A DNA stretch of 64,000 bases, from contig JBCFYV010000215.1 of the NCBI GenBank assembly GCA_039000515.1, positions 39,302-103,301 of the forward strand. The letters run 5' to 3'. The position numbers and the translations under genes are program-made. The stretch's first letter is position 1, and each line of letters opens with the position of its first letter. This document shows, piece by piece, positions 47,557-58,600 of this stretch. This DNA is from Timema cristinae (lineage: Eukaryota; Arthropoda; Insecta; Phasmatodea; Timematidae). The notes under the pieces are model-generated. The model was not told the origin of the DNA. It made no database searches and was given only the letters and a program-made list of their open reading frames with translations.

Positions 47557-48318
47557 AGGACCAGTTTTACATCACTTTTTCGAGTGACAGCTCTATGGAA
47601 TATTTCCCGAAAAATACCCTCATGAATTTCACCACGCAACTTCCTTACCGTCTTACACTCGAAGGCCGGTGGGAAGTCGCTTTGGCTGAATTTCAATATC
47701 CGTGTTCTTTCACCACCGTACTCGAGAGACAAAATATTGTATGGTACAACTGGGTGGACGCTAACGGCGTGGAACAAATATTAAGGATAATATCCCTCCT
47801 GGAAACTACAGCACTATCCATGATGTGATCAAAGCTCTAAACGACGTAGAGGCTTTTAAAGGGGATTCCAGAGTTGTATTCAAGTACACAAACCCCAACA
47901 AAAAAGTTGAAGTAATCTCTTCTTCACCAAATACACAGCTGCTGACTCTATCAACCCAACTAGGTCTACAGTTCTGTTTCGATCCTCTGACTAATCTGAT
48001 CAAAGTTCCAAAGTCATCGTACGCCGCCACATTCTGTTAGGCTCGCCCTCGCAAATGTACATCTACACGGATATCATTGAGCCTCAGCCCGTGGGCGACA
48101 TTGTGGCACCGCTGTTACGTATCGTCGGTATCAACAACGTAAACTATCTCTACGGCATACATAAGACACTTAGCTATGATCCGTTGCACTACATGCTAGT
48201 GCTTAAAAGGGAAATTGAAAGCTTGGAAATCAATATAAGAACCGACACGGGAGATCCTGTACCATTCGAGTTTGGAAAAGTGTTCGTGAAACTTCATTTT
48301 CGACGCTGCTCAATATGA
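47553..48318 (+). pseudogene. Uncharacterised Maverick structural-type protein (pseudogene)
   Basis: Recognised as a conserved neighbour of the capsid gene in arthropod and cnidarian Mavericks, without an assigned function; a minor capsid or penton-like role is only inferred. It opens MKDQFYITFSSDSSMEYFPK, then TNFTTQLP-like text, RWEVALAEFQYP and WYNWVDANGV. A frameshift near 47785 leads to NYSTIHDVIKALNDV and a second near 48040 to MYIYTDIIEPQPVGD, VGINNVNYLYG and LRREIE-like text. The total length, about 255 codons, fits the family. Its start overlaps the integrase stop and its stop overlaps the next ATG (ATGA at 48315). Confidence 0.65.
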
Positions 48319-48728
48319 ATTGTCCCTAACAAAGATACTACGTCAACCAGGCTGGAACAGGAATATCATCGATCTACCACAGTGTTCCCTATCAACGAGG
48401 GTACGGGATAGGAAGTTTTTTCAGCGGCCTTTTCAAAAGCGTCGTACAGTTGCTGGAAAGTGGTGCTAAAGCCATCGGAAAACAGGCGCTTCATACGGAT
48501 ATCCACGTGCTCTCCGACGTTGCCAATCAACGGCGTCCTTTCAAAGGGGTCCTATGGCAACGTGTCGGTGAAGCTGGAACAAACCTGAAACGCAAGGCTG
48601 AACAGAAGATCAACACGCTGATGACCGGCTCAGGCTATAAAGGGCGTCGTAAGAAGCAACGACGTCTGTCTTCTGTCGTCGCCCAGCGTAAAAGGGTTAA
48701 GAAAGAAGCTAAATATATTTTCAGCTGA
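48315..48728 (+). pseudogene. Basic minor virion-type protein (pseudogene)
   Basis: The gene begins ATG at 48315, sharing ATGA with the previous stop, and is broken after four codons by TAA (48327). It then stays open to 48728. Visible motifs are YYVNQAGTGISSIYHSVPYQ, GIGSFFSGLFKS and LLESGAKAIGKQAL, followed by a very basic tail (GRRKKQRR, AQRKRVKKEAK). A glycine-rich amphipathic segment with a basic end is the pattern of adenovirus pX/pVI-like minor proteins found in Mavericks. The role in DNA binding or membrane disruption is inferred. The next gene starts one base after its TGA. Confidence 0.65.
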
Positions 48729-48729
48729 A

Positions 48730-50044
48730 ATGTCGTTTCTACACCCCCAGTCCTGCGAGTGTGCCAGCAGTGAACTCGATTTCTTTTCCGTGACACCTAC
48801 TCAAACCAGTCTTGAAAGTGGGCAATGGCTCCAGTACAAACCTGTCTCTTACGTCACCGATGATTCACCCATAGAATTTACCGTTACTGGACAATGCGAG
48901 TTCTATATCGATCTTTCACAGACCATGCTCTATATCAGGGCGGCCATCATGAAACCCGATGGTGGCGCTTTCACAGAGGTGGATTAGATCGCACCCGTCA
49001 ACAACTGGTTGCATTCGCTATTCACACAGGTGGATGTGTTTTTAAACCAAAAACTAGTCTCACCGCCCAGCAACACGTATGCCTATAGAACGTACATTGA
49101 GACTTTGCTCAATTACAACAGTGAAGCCAAAAGAATGCATTTGACTTGTGGTCTGTGGTTCGCAGACAGCTCCGGAACCTTTGAGGAGGCTAACGCCATC
49201 AACAAGGGCTTTGAGGCCCGTCGCAGTCTCACCACCAAAAGTAAGACGGTGGATCTTTTGGGGTATCTACATCGTGACGCGTTTAACCAGGAGAAATACC
49301 TTTTGAACGACACCGAACTCAGAGTCAAGTTGGTCCGTTCCCGTGACGGATTTAGTCTTATGGTGGTCCCTGAACTCCCTCACTTTAAGGTTCACATAGC
49401 TGAAGCCGGCCTTCTAGTGTGATGTGTCAAAGTAGCATCTTCTATACTGTTGGCACATGCCAAAGCATTAAACCTCAGCCCTGCAAAGTATCCCATCACC
49501 CGTGTGGAAGTTAAAACACTCATTATTCCTACGGGCGTGCAAGGGAAATCACTGGACAACGTATTCACCTGACAGTTACCCAAACGATGCATCGTGGGAT
49601 TTGTATCAAACGCCGCGTTCAACGGAGACGCCACCAAGAACCCGTTCAACTTTCAAACCTATGGCATGAACCATTTCTCGCCGTACGTGGACGGCGAACA
49701 AGTGCCGTCGAAACTGTTAAAGACCGAGTTTTCAAACGGACACTATGTCATGTCCTACCACACACTATTTTCTGGAACGGGTATCCATTTCATTAACGAA
49801 GGTAGTGACATCACACAAGAAGCCTTCCCCAAGGGATATCATCTCATCATCTCTCGATCTCACACCTAATCTGTCAGCCCACATGACATCGCATTGGAAT
49901 TTGACGAAGCACGGCTCTCTGAGCATCGAAGTGAGCTTCACCCGGGCTCTCACCGAAACCGTCAACTGTATCATGTACGGGGGGTTTGCCAACATTATCA
50001 CCATTGACAAGGAGAGAAACGTCGTGACCGATTACGGAAGATAA
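48730..50044 (+). pseudogene. F54H12.2-type major capsid protein (pseudogene)
   Basis: The double-jelly-roll major capsid protein of Mavericks and adintoviruses, annotated in nematodes and insects as F54H12.2-like. Reading starts at ATG 48730 and stays in one frame through stops at 48985 (TAG), 49420 (TGA) and 49570 (TGA). A frameshift at about 49840-49870 moves the last 60 codons to another frame ending TAA at 50044. Marker segments are LDFFSVTPTQTSLESGQW, PIEFTVTGQCEFYIDLSQT, NWLHSLFTQVDVFLNQKLV, YRTYIETLLNY, RLVRSRDGFSLM-like text and YGMNHFSPYVDG, with YGGFANIITIDKERNV at the end. Total length, about 438 codons, is normal for the family. No functional protein can come from this copy as it stands. 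Confidence 0.88.
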
Positions 50045-50084
50045 TATAAACGCTTTCCCTCCCTCTTATACCCTCATTTAAGCC

Positions 50085-50563
50085 ATGGACGTCATTGTGG
50101 ATATCCAGAGCTTCATCGACGACAACAAAGAGTTTATCGTCAAGGAACTGAGTGTTTTATCTGTATGCGGCACATTACTTCAACATTGGGTGTTAAAACC
50201 CCCATACGCTATCGAGGAACTTTCCACCGATGCCAGAAAGAAATCCGACTATATAGTCAACAATCTGCACGGATAGCGGATAGCGGTGATGTGGATTACA
50301 GCCTTCTCGAATCCCTCATCTCCCGTGCCACAACGCGTGCAGAAACCGTCTACGTCAAGGGGTCAGAAAAGAAAAAGTTTCTAGTCAAATACACGTCTAC
50401 ACCCATCGTAGATCTGTACGACAGAGGTTGGTCGTCACTGAAAACACTTAAATTGGGCCGTACCATGTGCATGGCACATTGTTCTGTATGGGATTTCTGT
50501 TCGGCTTCTATCGTCTGGGGACTTCGAGATTGGTTGATTGAAGATGGACACGCACACCATTAG
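50085..50563 (+). pseudogene. Uncharacterised Maverick protein with C-x2-H / C cluster (pseudogene)
   Basis: I recognise the pattern but know no function. The first 63 codons read MDVIVDIQSFIDDNKEFIVK, HWVLKPPY and IVNNLHG. A frameshift near 50270 then continues as SGDVDYSLLESLIS, AETVYVKGSEKKKFLV and VDLYDRGW. A Cys/His group closes it: MCMAHCSVWDFCSASIVWGL. An acidic first strand with a later YVKG-x-EK and Cys/His cluster could suggest a metal-binding or nuclease-like fold. That is speculation. The end overlaps the protease start by 20 bases. Confidence 0.5.
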
Positions 50564-51080
50564 ACGTGAGCTGAAAACAAGTCCGTGGTTCCGTTCTGTA
50601 CGGTCGGGTGTTTTTCCTGCTGATCAACTATCCGCAAGAATAGCTCGACCTGCCACTCTGGTCATCAACACCGATCCACACACTAAGCCTGGGACGCATT
50701 GGGTCGCCATCTTAATCGACAAGAACGGCGTGGGAGAATACTTTGACAGTTATGGTTTTCCGCCCCGTATGAAGTCACATCTGGCATTTATACGCAAAAA
50801 CACTTTTCGCACGTCCCATAGCACGCTACAACTTCAAAGCATCGCATCAGACGTTTGCGGCCATTACTGTCTCATGTACCTTCTCTATCGCGCACAGAAC
50901 ATTCCGTTGAAAACTTTCCAAAGTCTATTCTCACCCACCAATCATACAGCCAATGACGCTAAGATGGTGAGATATTACAATAGATTTTTCAATACTGTAG
51001 GGGCATGCCGCCCTTCAAGAGGCAGTGTCCAAGTGGTGTGCGCCTATAAAAGGGGCGTCTCGGCGACGTGCCGCCCATAA
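50544..51080 (+). CDS. Adenovirus-type cysteine protease
   Basis: A C5-family protease of the kind that matures capsid and core proteins of adenoviruses and is encoded by Mavericks and adintoviruses. From ATG 50544 the frame is open for 178 residues, slightly short of the ~200 usual. Catalytic positions fit the family: His52 in GTHWVAILI, Asp68 in YFDSYG (acidic position), Gln98 in TLQLQSI, and Cys105 in SDVCGHYCLMYL. Q and C are seven residues apart, as in adenain. The frame starts inside the previous gene and extends past its stop by 517 bases. A non-ATG start six bases earlier is less likely. It is the largest uninterrupted gene of the element. Transcription is not demonstrated. Confidence 0.85.
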   Translation: MDTHTIRRELKTSPWFRSVRSGVFPADQLSARIARPATLVINTDPHTKPGTHWVAILIDKNGVGEYFDSYGFPPRMKSHLAFIRKNTFRTSHSTLQLQSIASDVCGHYCLMYLLYRAQNIPLKTFQSLFSPTNHTANDAKMVRYYNRFFNTVGACRPSRGSVQVVCAYKRGVSATCRP

Positions 51081-51092
51081 CCGCTAAACAGC

Positions 51093-51757
51093 ATGGAAGG
51101 TCAAGACGTTTGCGCCCGCAAAGCAAAGCCGGTGAAGCCACTCGCCATCACCAGTATTTTCAACACATTGTTCCCGCTGGATGGAGTCGACGCCAAGTGA
51201 GTCATCGTCTACATGAGTGTCAAGAACAACTTTACGCCCTATGTCTAGCTAGAAAAATGCGGAGGGAGCTGTGCGGTGTTTAATCGTAAGAGTGGCATGA
51301 ACTAGGCAGCTACAAGCCGGTCATATCAAAGTTTTTCAGCAACACGCAACCTCCTCAGAAGATTAGTCTAACTAATCATGAAATCTCTCTGAGACCCATG
51401 TGCGGTGACCGTATGGTCGTCATCTGTGAGAAAAAAGACGCCGGAGTCAAATGGGTCGCCTATCTAGCACCTAGCTGGGCGCGTCTTTGTGAGGTGTGGG
51501 ACCTCATCGACGTCGCCGTCGACCGACGGGGCATGTGGTCGACACCCGTCGCCTGCTATTGCAACGATTTGATCGACACGCTCGTCGTGGATGTATGCGA
51601 CACGCTAACAGAATCGGTGGATGTCATCGACCTAGAACAGCCTACGGTGGAAACGCACATCAAAAACCTGGATCTTATCAGCGCTACCTACTATACACGT
51701 CAAGTCGTCGGTTTGGACTATTACATGCTGGATTGTGAACTAAAACAATTTTACTAA
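51093..51757 (+). pseudogene. Terminal uncharacterised Maverick protein (pseudogene)
   Basis: Unrecognised function. It starts MEGQDVCARKAKPVKPLAIT and is interrupted by stops near 51198, 51246 and 51303 and a frameshift near 51300. Then comes a clean 3' part: VVICEKKDAGVKWVAYLAPS, LCEVWDLIDVAVD and LLPTV-free tail LDYYMLDCELKQFY with TAA at 51757. The clean half (51398-51757) is 119 codons in a single frame. Two YY/YM aromatic patches and acidic stretches are the main features. A polyadenylation-like AATAAA follows at about 51838. Confidence 0.5.
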
Positions 51758-51914
51758 CGCATCTAAAATACACTGTTGAAAAACGTATGAACGAATATAT
51801 GAGACATTCCTGTAAAAATGTATAATTGTGATGTTTAATAAATATATATTTTTAATATCTGTGTTTTATTCACTGATTGTCCCTTACGAGTCCCAACTTG
51901 AAATGTCTGCCCGC

Positions 51915-52100
51915 CAACCTGGCGCCAGGGAAAACCCGTTGCCCGGGTCAATGACCTCAATATCTATTCTTGTCTCAACTCGTCTTGTTTGTCCCGACAT
52001 ACTGGCGCCAGGGAAAACCCAGGTTGCTGAGGTCATGATATATTCTTGTCCTGACTTGTCGAACCACCAGACTGGCGCCAGGGTTGTGACACATACCTCT
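51915..52100. repeat. Three imperfect repeats with a GGCGCC palindrome
   Basis: CTGGCGCCAGGGAAAACCC occurs at about 51919 and 52002, and a shortened CTGGCGCCAGGGTTGTG at about 52070. Between them TCTTGTC(T/C)(C/T)(G)ACT-like text also repeats. The unit spacing is 70-85 bp. Confidence 0.7.
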
Positions 52101-52142
52101 AAAGAGGGGGAAAGTTAAAGGCAGAGGAACCATTTATCACAA

Positions 52143-52345
52143 TCTACCCCCGACAGCCATAGCGCAAGGTTCGTGCTGGACAGTCTGACAGAGCCTTGTG
52201 ACGGAGGAACCAATGTTCATTCTACCCCCGACAGCCATAGCGCAAGGTTCGTGCTGGACAGTCCGACAGAGCCTTGTGACGGAGGAACCAATGTTCATTC
52301 TACCCCCGACAGCCATAGCGTGAGGTTCGAGCCGCGGACTCATGC
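52143..52345. repeat. 78-bp tandem repeat, about 2.6 units
   Basis: Starts of CTACCCCCGACAGCCATAGC at 52144, 52222 and 52300 are exactly 78 bp apart. The units are almost identical. The sequence is unrelated to the 78-bp satellite at 13.4-18.4 kb. Confidence 0.9.
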
Positions 52346-53950
52346 TCCCCCCAAATAAACTACAACGCCCTAATCAATGAATAAAAACTTCAACACCTCA
52401 ATCCTACCAATTAATTAATTAACAATAACTAATAGCAATAATTAACAATCATTAATAATTAATCATCAATAACCAACATGTCCTGGGTTGGTAGGCGAGG
52501 ATTGTAGAGGGGGAAGAGGGAGAGTAGGAGGTGGGAGGTCAGAAGAAGGAAGAGAGGGGTGGAAGGGGGGAAACCAACAGCCAATAAGAGAGCAGGAGGA
52601 GGGTTCACTTGACCAAATCCGGCCAATAAAAAGGCGGGGATGGCAGGGCCTACCAGCTACTTACACATACACACATTTAACGGTTTTCCACAAATGATAA
52701 TTATATCACTTTGGTTTCTCATCTTCACTCCACACAAATGCGGGTTCACTTCCTCTTAACTACCTTCCTCATCTCTATCCAATCAAATTAAGCTGTTAAT
52801 AAATAACCTGTGTGCTGAATGAAACAATAAAAAAGACAAACTTTGTTCTAGATGGTTTATAATCATATTATAATAATAAATCAATAATCTTAAATGGAAA
52901 CATGGTTTACCGAGTTTTATTTAATTCAGATTTTTTTAGATCTTAGAATACAATGTTCTTGTTAGTATGGTGTTCAGAAAAACTTAACAGTAGGGCCTAT
53001 TTGTAAAGTAAAGTAGGTGTACAGTGTGTGCATTTTATTTAATTGAAATAACATTTAAAACGTGACAATTTTTTACCAACTTTGATATCTTTTTCTGACT
53101 CATTTAATCTTTTTAAGATATCTCCCATTTTTTAAACAGCCTATCATCTATAACAAAGTGTGGTTTTCGCTTTGGTTTTTATATCTTCTGTACAAACAAA
53201 TTGTGGTGCACTTATTTTAATTCCAACCTTAGTATACCATGTATTTAAATAGTTTGCACAAGTAGGGATTGTAAAAATGGTAAAAACTTTATTTGTTGTA
53301 AGAAAAACTGTACAAAACTTTAGCATAAAAAAAAGTTCAAAATTCTATAGATGTAGTCGTCTCTTAATTAAAATGGCGTCTTTGATATGCTAACTACTCA
53401 AAATGGGTGGGGGGACAAACTTTTTGTTTGTGGTACAAAACGGTACAAAACGTTGGCATTGAAAAAAAAAATTAAAATTCGGAAGTGATAATCCAAGTTA
53501 ATGGACCTGCTCAAAACTCCTTGGAGAGTAAGTAGATAGATGACAGCTTGTATTTTGTTGTGTAACTAATAAATATCAAGTTGAAAGGATTGGGGGAGTA
53601 ACTGTGGAATGTATGGGCACTCTGAAAGGAAGGGGGAGGGGGGTTCACTGTTATAGCTACAGTAGCGCACCTCTAGTGAGGTGATAATACATGGTACTAC
53701 TTGGAAGAAAGATTTGCAAAACCTCGAGATGTCTATCCGAATCTTAAGTAGTGTTATTATTTGTAGAAATAGCTCAACAATATTCTAATCATTATTATCT
53801 AAGTTGAAGTCTTGCGTTGAAGTGTTATGAAAAGTAGTAAACATATCATAACAGTGTCCATAACAGCGTGCAAGAATAGCAATAGTCCTCTATAGGGCAC
53901 TTGAAATATAGGTTGTGTATTGTAACGCTTTGAGAAGGCAAGGTCTGTTA
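52346..53950. other. Noncoding stretch
   Basis: A G/A-rich patch at 52500-52570; the rest is AT-rich without a recognisable gene or transposon end. Confidence 0.45.
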
Positions 53951-53959
53951 GGGTGGAAG

Positions 53960-54265
53960 TCTACACAGTGTTTGGAGGGGGTGGGGAAAAAGTCTGGTAG
54001 GATGATCACAGTGTTTGGAGGGGTGGGAAGTCTGGTAGGATGATCACAGTGTTTGGAGGGGTGGGAAGTCTGGTAGGATGATCACAGTGTTTGGAGGGGT
54101 GGGAAGTCTGGTAGGATGATCACAGTGTTTGGAGGGGTGGGAAGTCTGGTAGGATGATCACAGTGTTTGGAGGGGTGGGAAGTTGGTAGGATGATCCAGT
54201 GTTTGGTGGGGGGGAATTGTGAATCACAGTGTTTGGAGGGGTGGGAAGGTATGATGGGGGATATT
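53960..54265. repeat. 38-bp tandem repeat, about eight units
   Basis: Units of GATCACAGTGTTTGGAGGGG plus TGGGAAGTCTGGTAGGAT. The last two or three units (from 54180) carry indels and are degraded. Confidence 0.92.
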
Positions 54266-54505
54266 ACAGTGTTGTAAATTTCAATAAAACATGCACACTA
54301 AACACTATTTGAAGAAGAAATATTAATTGTTCATCAAGAAACCTAATGAAACTTAAATGGTTGAAAATAGCTAACTGGCTTTTGAACATTTGTTACATGG
54401 AATTTTGGCGTTTTACTATTACAATGTCATGTATAAGAAAAATGTTTAAAATTTGTTTAGCAACTCTGTTTTAGAGATTCAATATGACGTACATGCCGGT
54501 TTTTT

Positions 54506-55101
54506 GAAGTTATACTTCTTTAGGCGCGTTATGAAAAAATGATGAGAGTGAAATTTTAAGATGCGCGCGCATCACTGTAATACAAAAGTAACAGGTTGAA
54601 GTTAAACCGCTCATTAAGTCTCGAAAAAAAAAAGCTACCAACAAAATAGAAATAGAACCTCTGTTAGTCGCGCATGTTGGTACGCTCGTCGCCTCTGATC
54701 ACTGTTTTCATATATATAATATTTATCCACATGTTTCTAGCTTCTACATTCACAACACGTGTTTTAGTTTCATACAAGTGCGAATTAAATTGTGCTAATA
54801 AATTATATTCAGTAGTGATTTAAATTGAATATTTTGATTAATATTATTTACTATTCGTAAATATTAGTGAAAAAAATTGTGCTTATAGACATTTCAAGTG
54901 CTACAATATAATTGAAGTTAACTATCCGTATGTATTATTTATTGATATAAATTAAAATATTATTATTTAACATAATTAATACTAAATATTATTACATTAT
55001 TATTGTTAAATATTTATTATTGGTTATTTTCATTTTATTGTAATTAATTATTTGCATGCAATTAAAAAACTATATTTTAATTATGCCAAAGAAGTATAAC
55101 T
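54506..55101. mobile_element. Possible MITE with GAAGTTATACTTC termini
   Basis: GAAGTTATACTTCTTTAGGC at the left is matched by GCCAAAGAAGTATAACTTC at the right in inverted orientation. Each motif is itself nearly palindromic. The interior is AT-rich and noncoding. No target duplication was seen, so the limits are approximate. Confidence 0.45.
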
Positions 55102-55226
55102 TCTCACGCGCGTACATAAGTACACACACCCATTTTTATTGGTACACTTCAATGAAATGAGTTCTTGACTTTTCTCTGCCAAGTTAAGTGTTTATACTTT
55201 GACTAGGTTATTCTTAATATATAAAT

Positions 55227-55409
55227 ATGCCCCCATTACTAGAGCAAAACATTTCATGTTGGACAAGAAACAAGAAAATCTACGCACGAATGAAACCGCC
55301 AACTACTTCCTCTTTGTTCGTTTTTAAAGTCGCTCTGAAATTTTATCTCCACACCATTTCAAGTAAATCTATTTTTAGATTTGGTTGTGTAGCTATCACC
55401 CATTGTTAG
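55227..55409 (+). other. Short open frame, no support
   Basis: A 60-codon frame without recognisable motif; it is noted only because it stands in unique sequence. It is probably noncoding. Confidence 0.15.
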
Positions 55410-55674
55410 ACAGTCTATATAGGAGGTAATCCTGTGCGGCAGTTAGTTCATGCTTTAAACTATTAATGCGTTTTGGAATTCACGTTTGGAATTGACGTTA
55501 CTAAAACATACACACACCAGATATCATTTCGATCTCTCCTAGCACCTGCCGTCACAACCCAAAACCTCAGCTTGAAGTGATTACACTCATCTGATGTATC
55601 TCATGCATTGTGTCGTTTGAAAGGGTGTTTTTCCTAAGAGGAGTCTGGACCGAGATTTTCATAGTTAACTAATA

Positions 55675-58600
55675 ATATTTGAGTAAGTATGTATGTTGAG
55701 ATAATGGTTGGGGAAGGTAAGTAGACCTACATAAGCTACAAACTCCACTTCTGACAGTTGTTCTGCTCTTTTCAATGTCAACAAATAATATTTGAGTAAG
55801 TATGTATGTTGAGATAATGGTTGGGAAAAGGTAGTAGACCTACATAAGCTACAAACTCCACTTCTGACAGTTTGTTCTGACTCTTTTCAATGTTAACAAA
55901 TAATATTTGAGTAAGTATGTATGTTGAGATAATGGTTGGGGAAGGATAGTAGACCTACATAAGCTACAAACTCCACTTCTGACAGTTGTTCTGCTCTTTT
56001 CAATGTTAACAAATAATATTTGAGTAAGTATGTATGTTGAGATAATGGTTGGGGGAAGGTAGTAGACCTACATAAGCAACAAACTCCACTTCTGACAATT
56101 GTTCTGCTCTTTTCAATGTCAACAAATAATATTTGAGTAAGTATATATGTTGAGATAATGATTGGGAGTAGACCTACATAAGCAACAAACTCCACTTCTG
56201 ACAATTGTTCTGCTCTTTTCAATGTCAACAAATAATATTTGAGTAAGTATATATGTTGAGATAATGATTGGGAGTAGACCTACATAAGCTACAAACAAAC
56301 TCCACTTCTGACAGTTGTTCTGCTCTTTTCAATGTTAACTAATAATATTTGAGTAAGTATGTATGTTGAGATAATGATTGGGAGTAGACCTACATAAGCT
56401 ACAAACTCCACTTCTGACAGTTGTTCTGCTCTTTTCAATGTTAACAAATAATATTTGAGTAAGTATGTATGTTGAGATAATGGTTGGGGGAAGGTAGTAG
56501 ACCTACATATGTTACAAACAAACTCCACTTCTGACAGATGTTCTGCTCTTTTCAATGTTAACAAATAATATTTGAGTAAGTATGTATGTTGAGATAATGG
56601 TTGGGGGAAGGTAGTAGACCTACATAAGCTACAAACTCCACTTCTGACAGTTGTTCTGCTCTTTTCAATGTTAACAAATAATATTTGAGTAAGTATGTAT
56701 GTTGAGATAATGATTGGGAGTAGACCTACATAAGCAACAAACTCCACTTCTGACAATTGTTCTGCTCTTTTCAATGTCAACAAATAATATTTGAGTAAGT
56801 ATATATGTTGAGATAATGATTGGGAGTAGACCTACATAAGCTACAAACAAACTCCACTTCTGACAGTTGTTCTGCTCTTTTCAATGTTAACAAATAATAT
56901 TTGAGTAAGTATGTATGTTGAGATAATGGTTGGGGAAGGTAGTAGACCTACATAAGCTACAAACTCCACTTCTGACAGTTGTTCTGCTCTTTTCAATGTT
57001 AACAAATAATATTTGAGTAAGTATGTATGTTGAGATAATGGTTGGGGGAAGGTAGTAGACCTACATAAGCAACAAACTCCACTTCTGACAATTGTTCTGC
57101 TCTTTTCAATGTCAACAAATAATATTTGAGTAAGTATATATGTTGAGATAATGATTGGGAGTAGACCTACATAAGCAACAAACTCCACTTCTGACAATTG
57201 TTCTGCTCTTTTCAATGTCAACAAATAATATTTGAGTAAGTATATATGTTGAGATAATGGATTGGGAGTAGTAGACCTACATAAGCTACAACAAACTCCA
57301 CTTCTGACAGTTGTTCTGCTCTTTTCAATGTTAACTAATAATATTTGAGTAAGTATGTATGTTGAGATAATGATTGGGAGTAGACCTACATAAGCTACAA
57401 ACTCCACTTTGACAGTTGTTCTGCTCTTTTCAATGTTAACAAATAATATTTGAGTAAGTATGTATGTTGAGATAATGGTTGGGGGAAGGTAGTAGACCTA
57501 CATATGTTACAAACAAACTCCACTTCTGACAGATGTTTGCTCTTTTCAATGTTAACAAATAATATTTGAGTAAGTATGTATGTTGGAGATAATGGTTGGG
57601 GGAAGGTAGTAGACCTACATAAGCTACAAACTCCACTTCTGACAGTTGTTCTGCTCTTTTCAATGTTAACAAATAATATTTGAGTAAGTATGTATGTTGA
57701 GATAATGGTTGGGGGAAGGTAGTAGACTACATAAGCAACAAAACTCCACTTCTGACAATTGTTCTGCTCTTTCAATGTCAACAAATAATATTTGAGTAAG
57801 TATATATGTTGAGATAATGATTGGGAGTAGACCTACATAAGCAAAAACTCCACTTCTGACAATTGTTCTGCTCTTTTCAATGTCAACAAATAATATTTGA
57901 GTAAGTATATATGTTGAGATAATGATTGGGAGTTAGACCTACATAAGCAAAACAAACTCCACTTCTGACATTGTTCTGCTCTTTTCAATGTCAACAAATA
58001 ATATTTGAGTAAGTATATATGTTGAGATAATGATTGGGAGTAGACCTACATAAGCAACAAACTCCACTTCTGACATTGTTCTGCTCTTTTCAATGTCAAC
58101 AAATAATATTTGAGTAAGTATATATGTTGAGATAATGATTGGGAGTAGACCTACATAAGCTACAAACAAACTCCACTTCTGACAGTTGTTCTGCTCTTTT
58201 CAATGTTAACAAATAATATTTGAGTAAGTATGTATGTTGAGATAATGGTTGGGGAAGGTGTAGACCTACATAAGCTACAAACTCCACTTCTGACAGTTGT
58301 TCTGCTCTTTTCAATGTTAACAAATAATATTTGAGTAAGTATGTATGTTGAGATAATGGTTGGGGGAAGGTAGTAGACCTACATATGTTACAAAACAAAC
58401 TCCACTTCTGACAGATGTTCTGCTCTTTTCAATGTTAACAAATAATATTTGAGTTTGTATGTATGTTGAGATAATGGTTGGGGGAAGGTAGTAGACCTAC
58501 ATAAGCAAACAAACTCCACTTCTGGACAGTTGTTCTGCTCTTTTCAATGTTAACAAATAATATTTGAGTAAGTATGTATGTTGAGATAATGGTTGGGGAA

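Larger units (their letters stand above)
45600..51830 (+). mobile_element. Maverick/Polinton (adintovirus-like) element, decayed
   Basis: Nine close-packed genes on one strand include a chromodomain integrase, an F54H12.2-type capsid protein and an adenovirus-type protease, the hallmark set of Mavericks/Polintons and adintoviruses. Base composition and codon content differ from the AT-rich surroundings. Most genes carry stops or frameshifts. Protein-primed DNA polymerase B and the packaging ATPase, normally present in such elements, were not seen. Terminal inverted repeats were not found, so the boundaries are those of the gene block. Confidence 0.88.
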
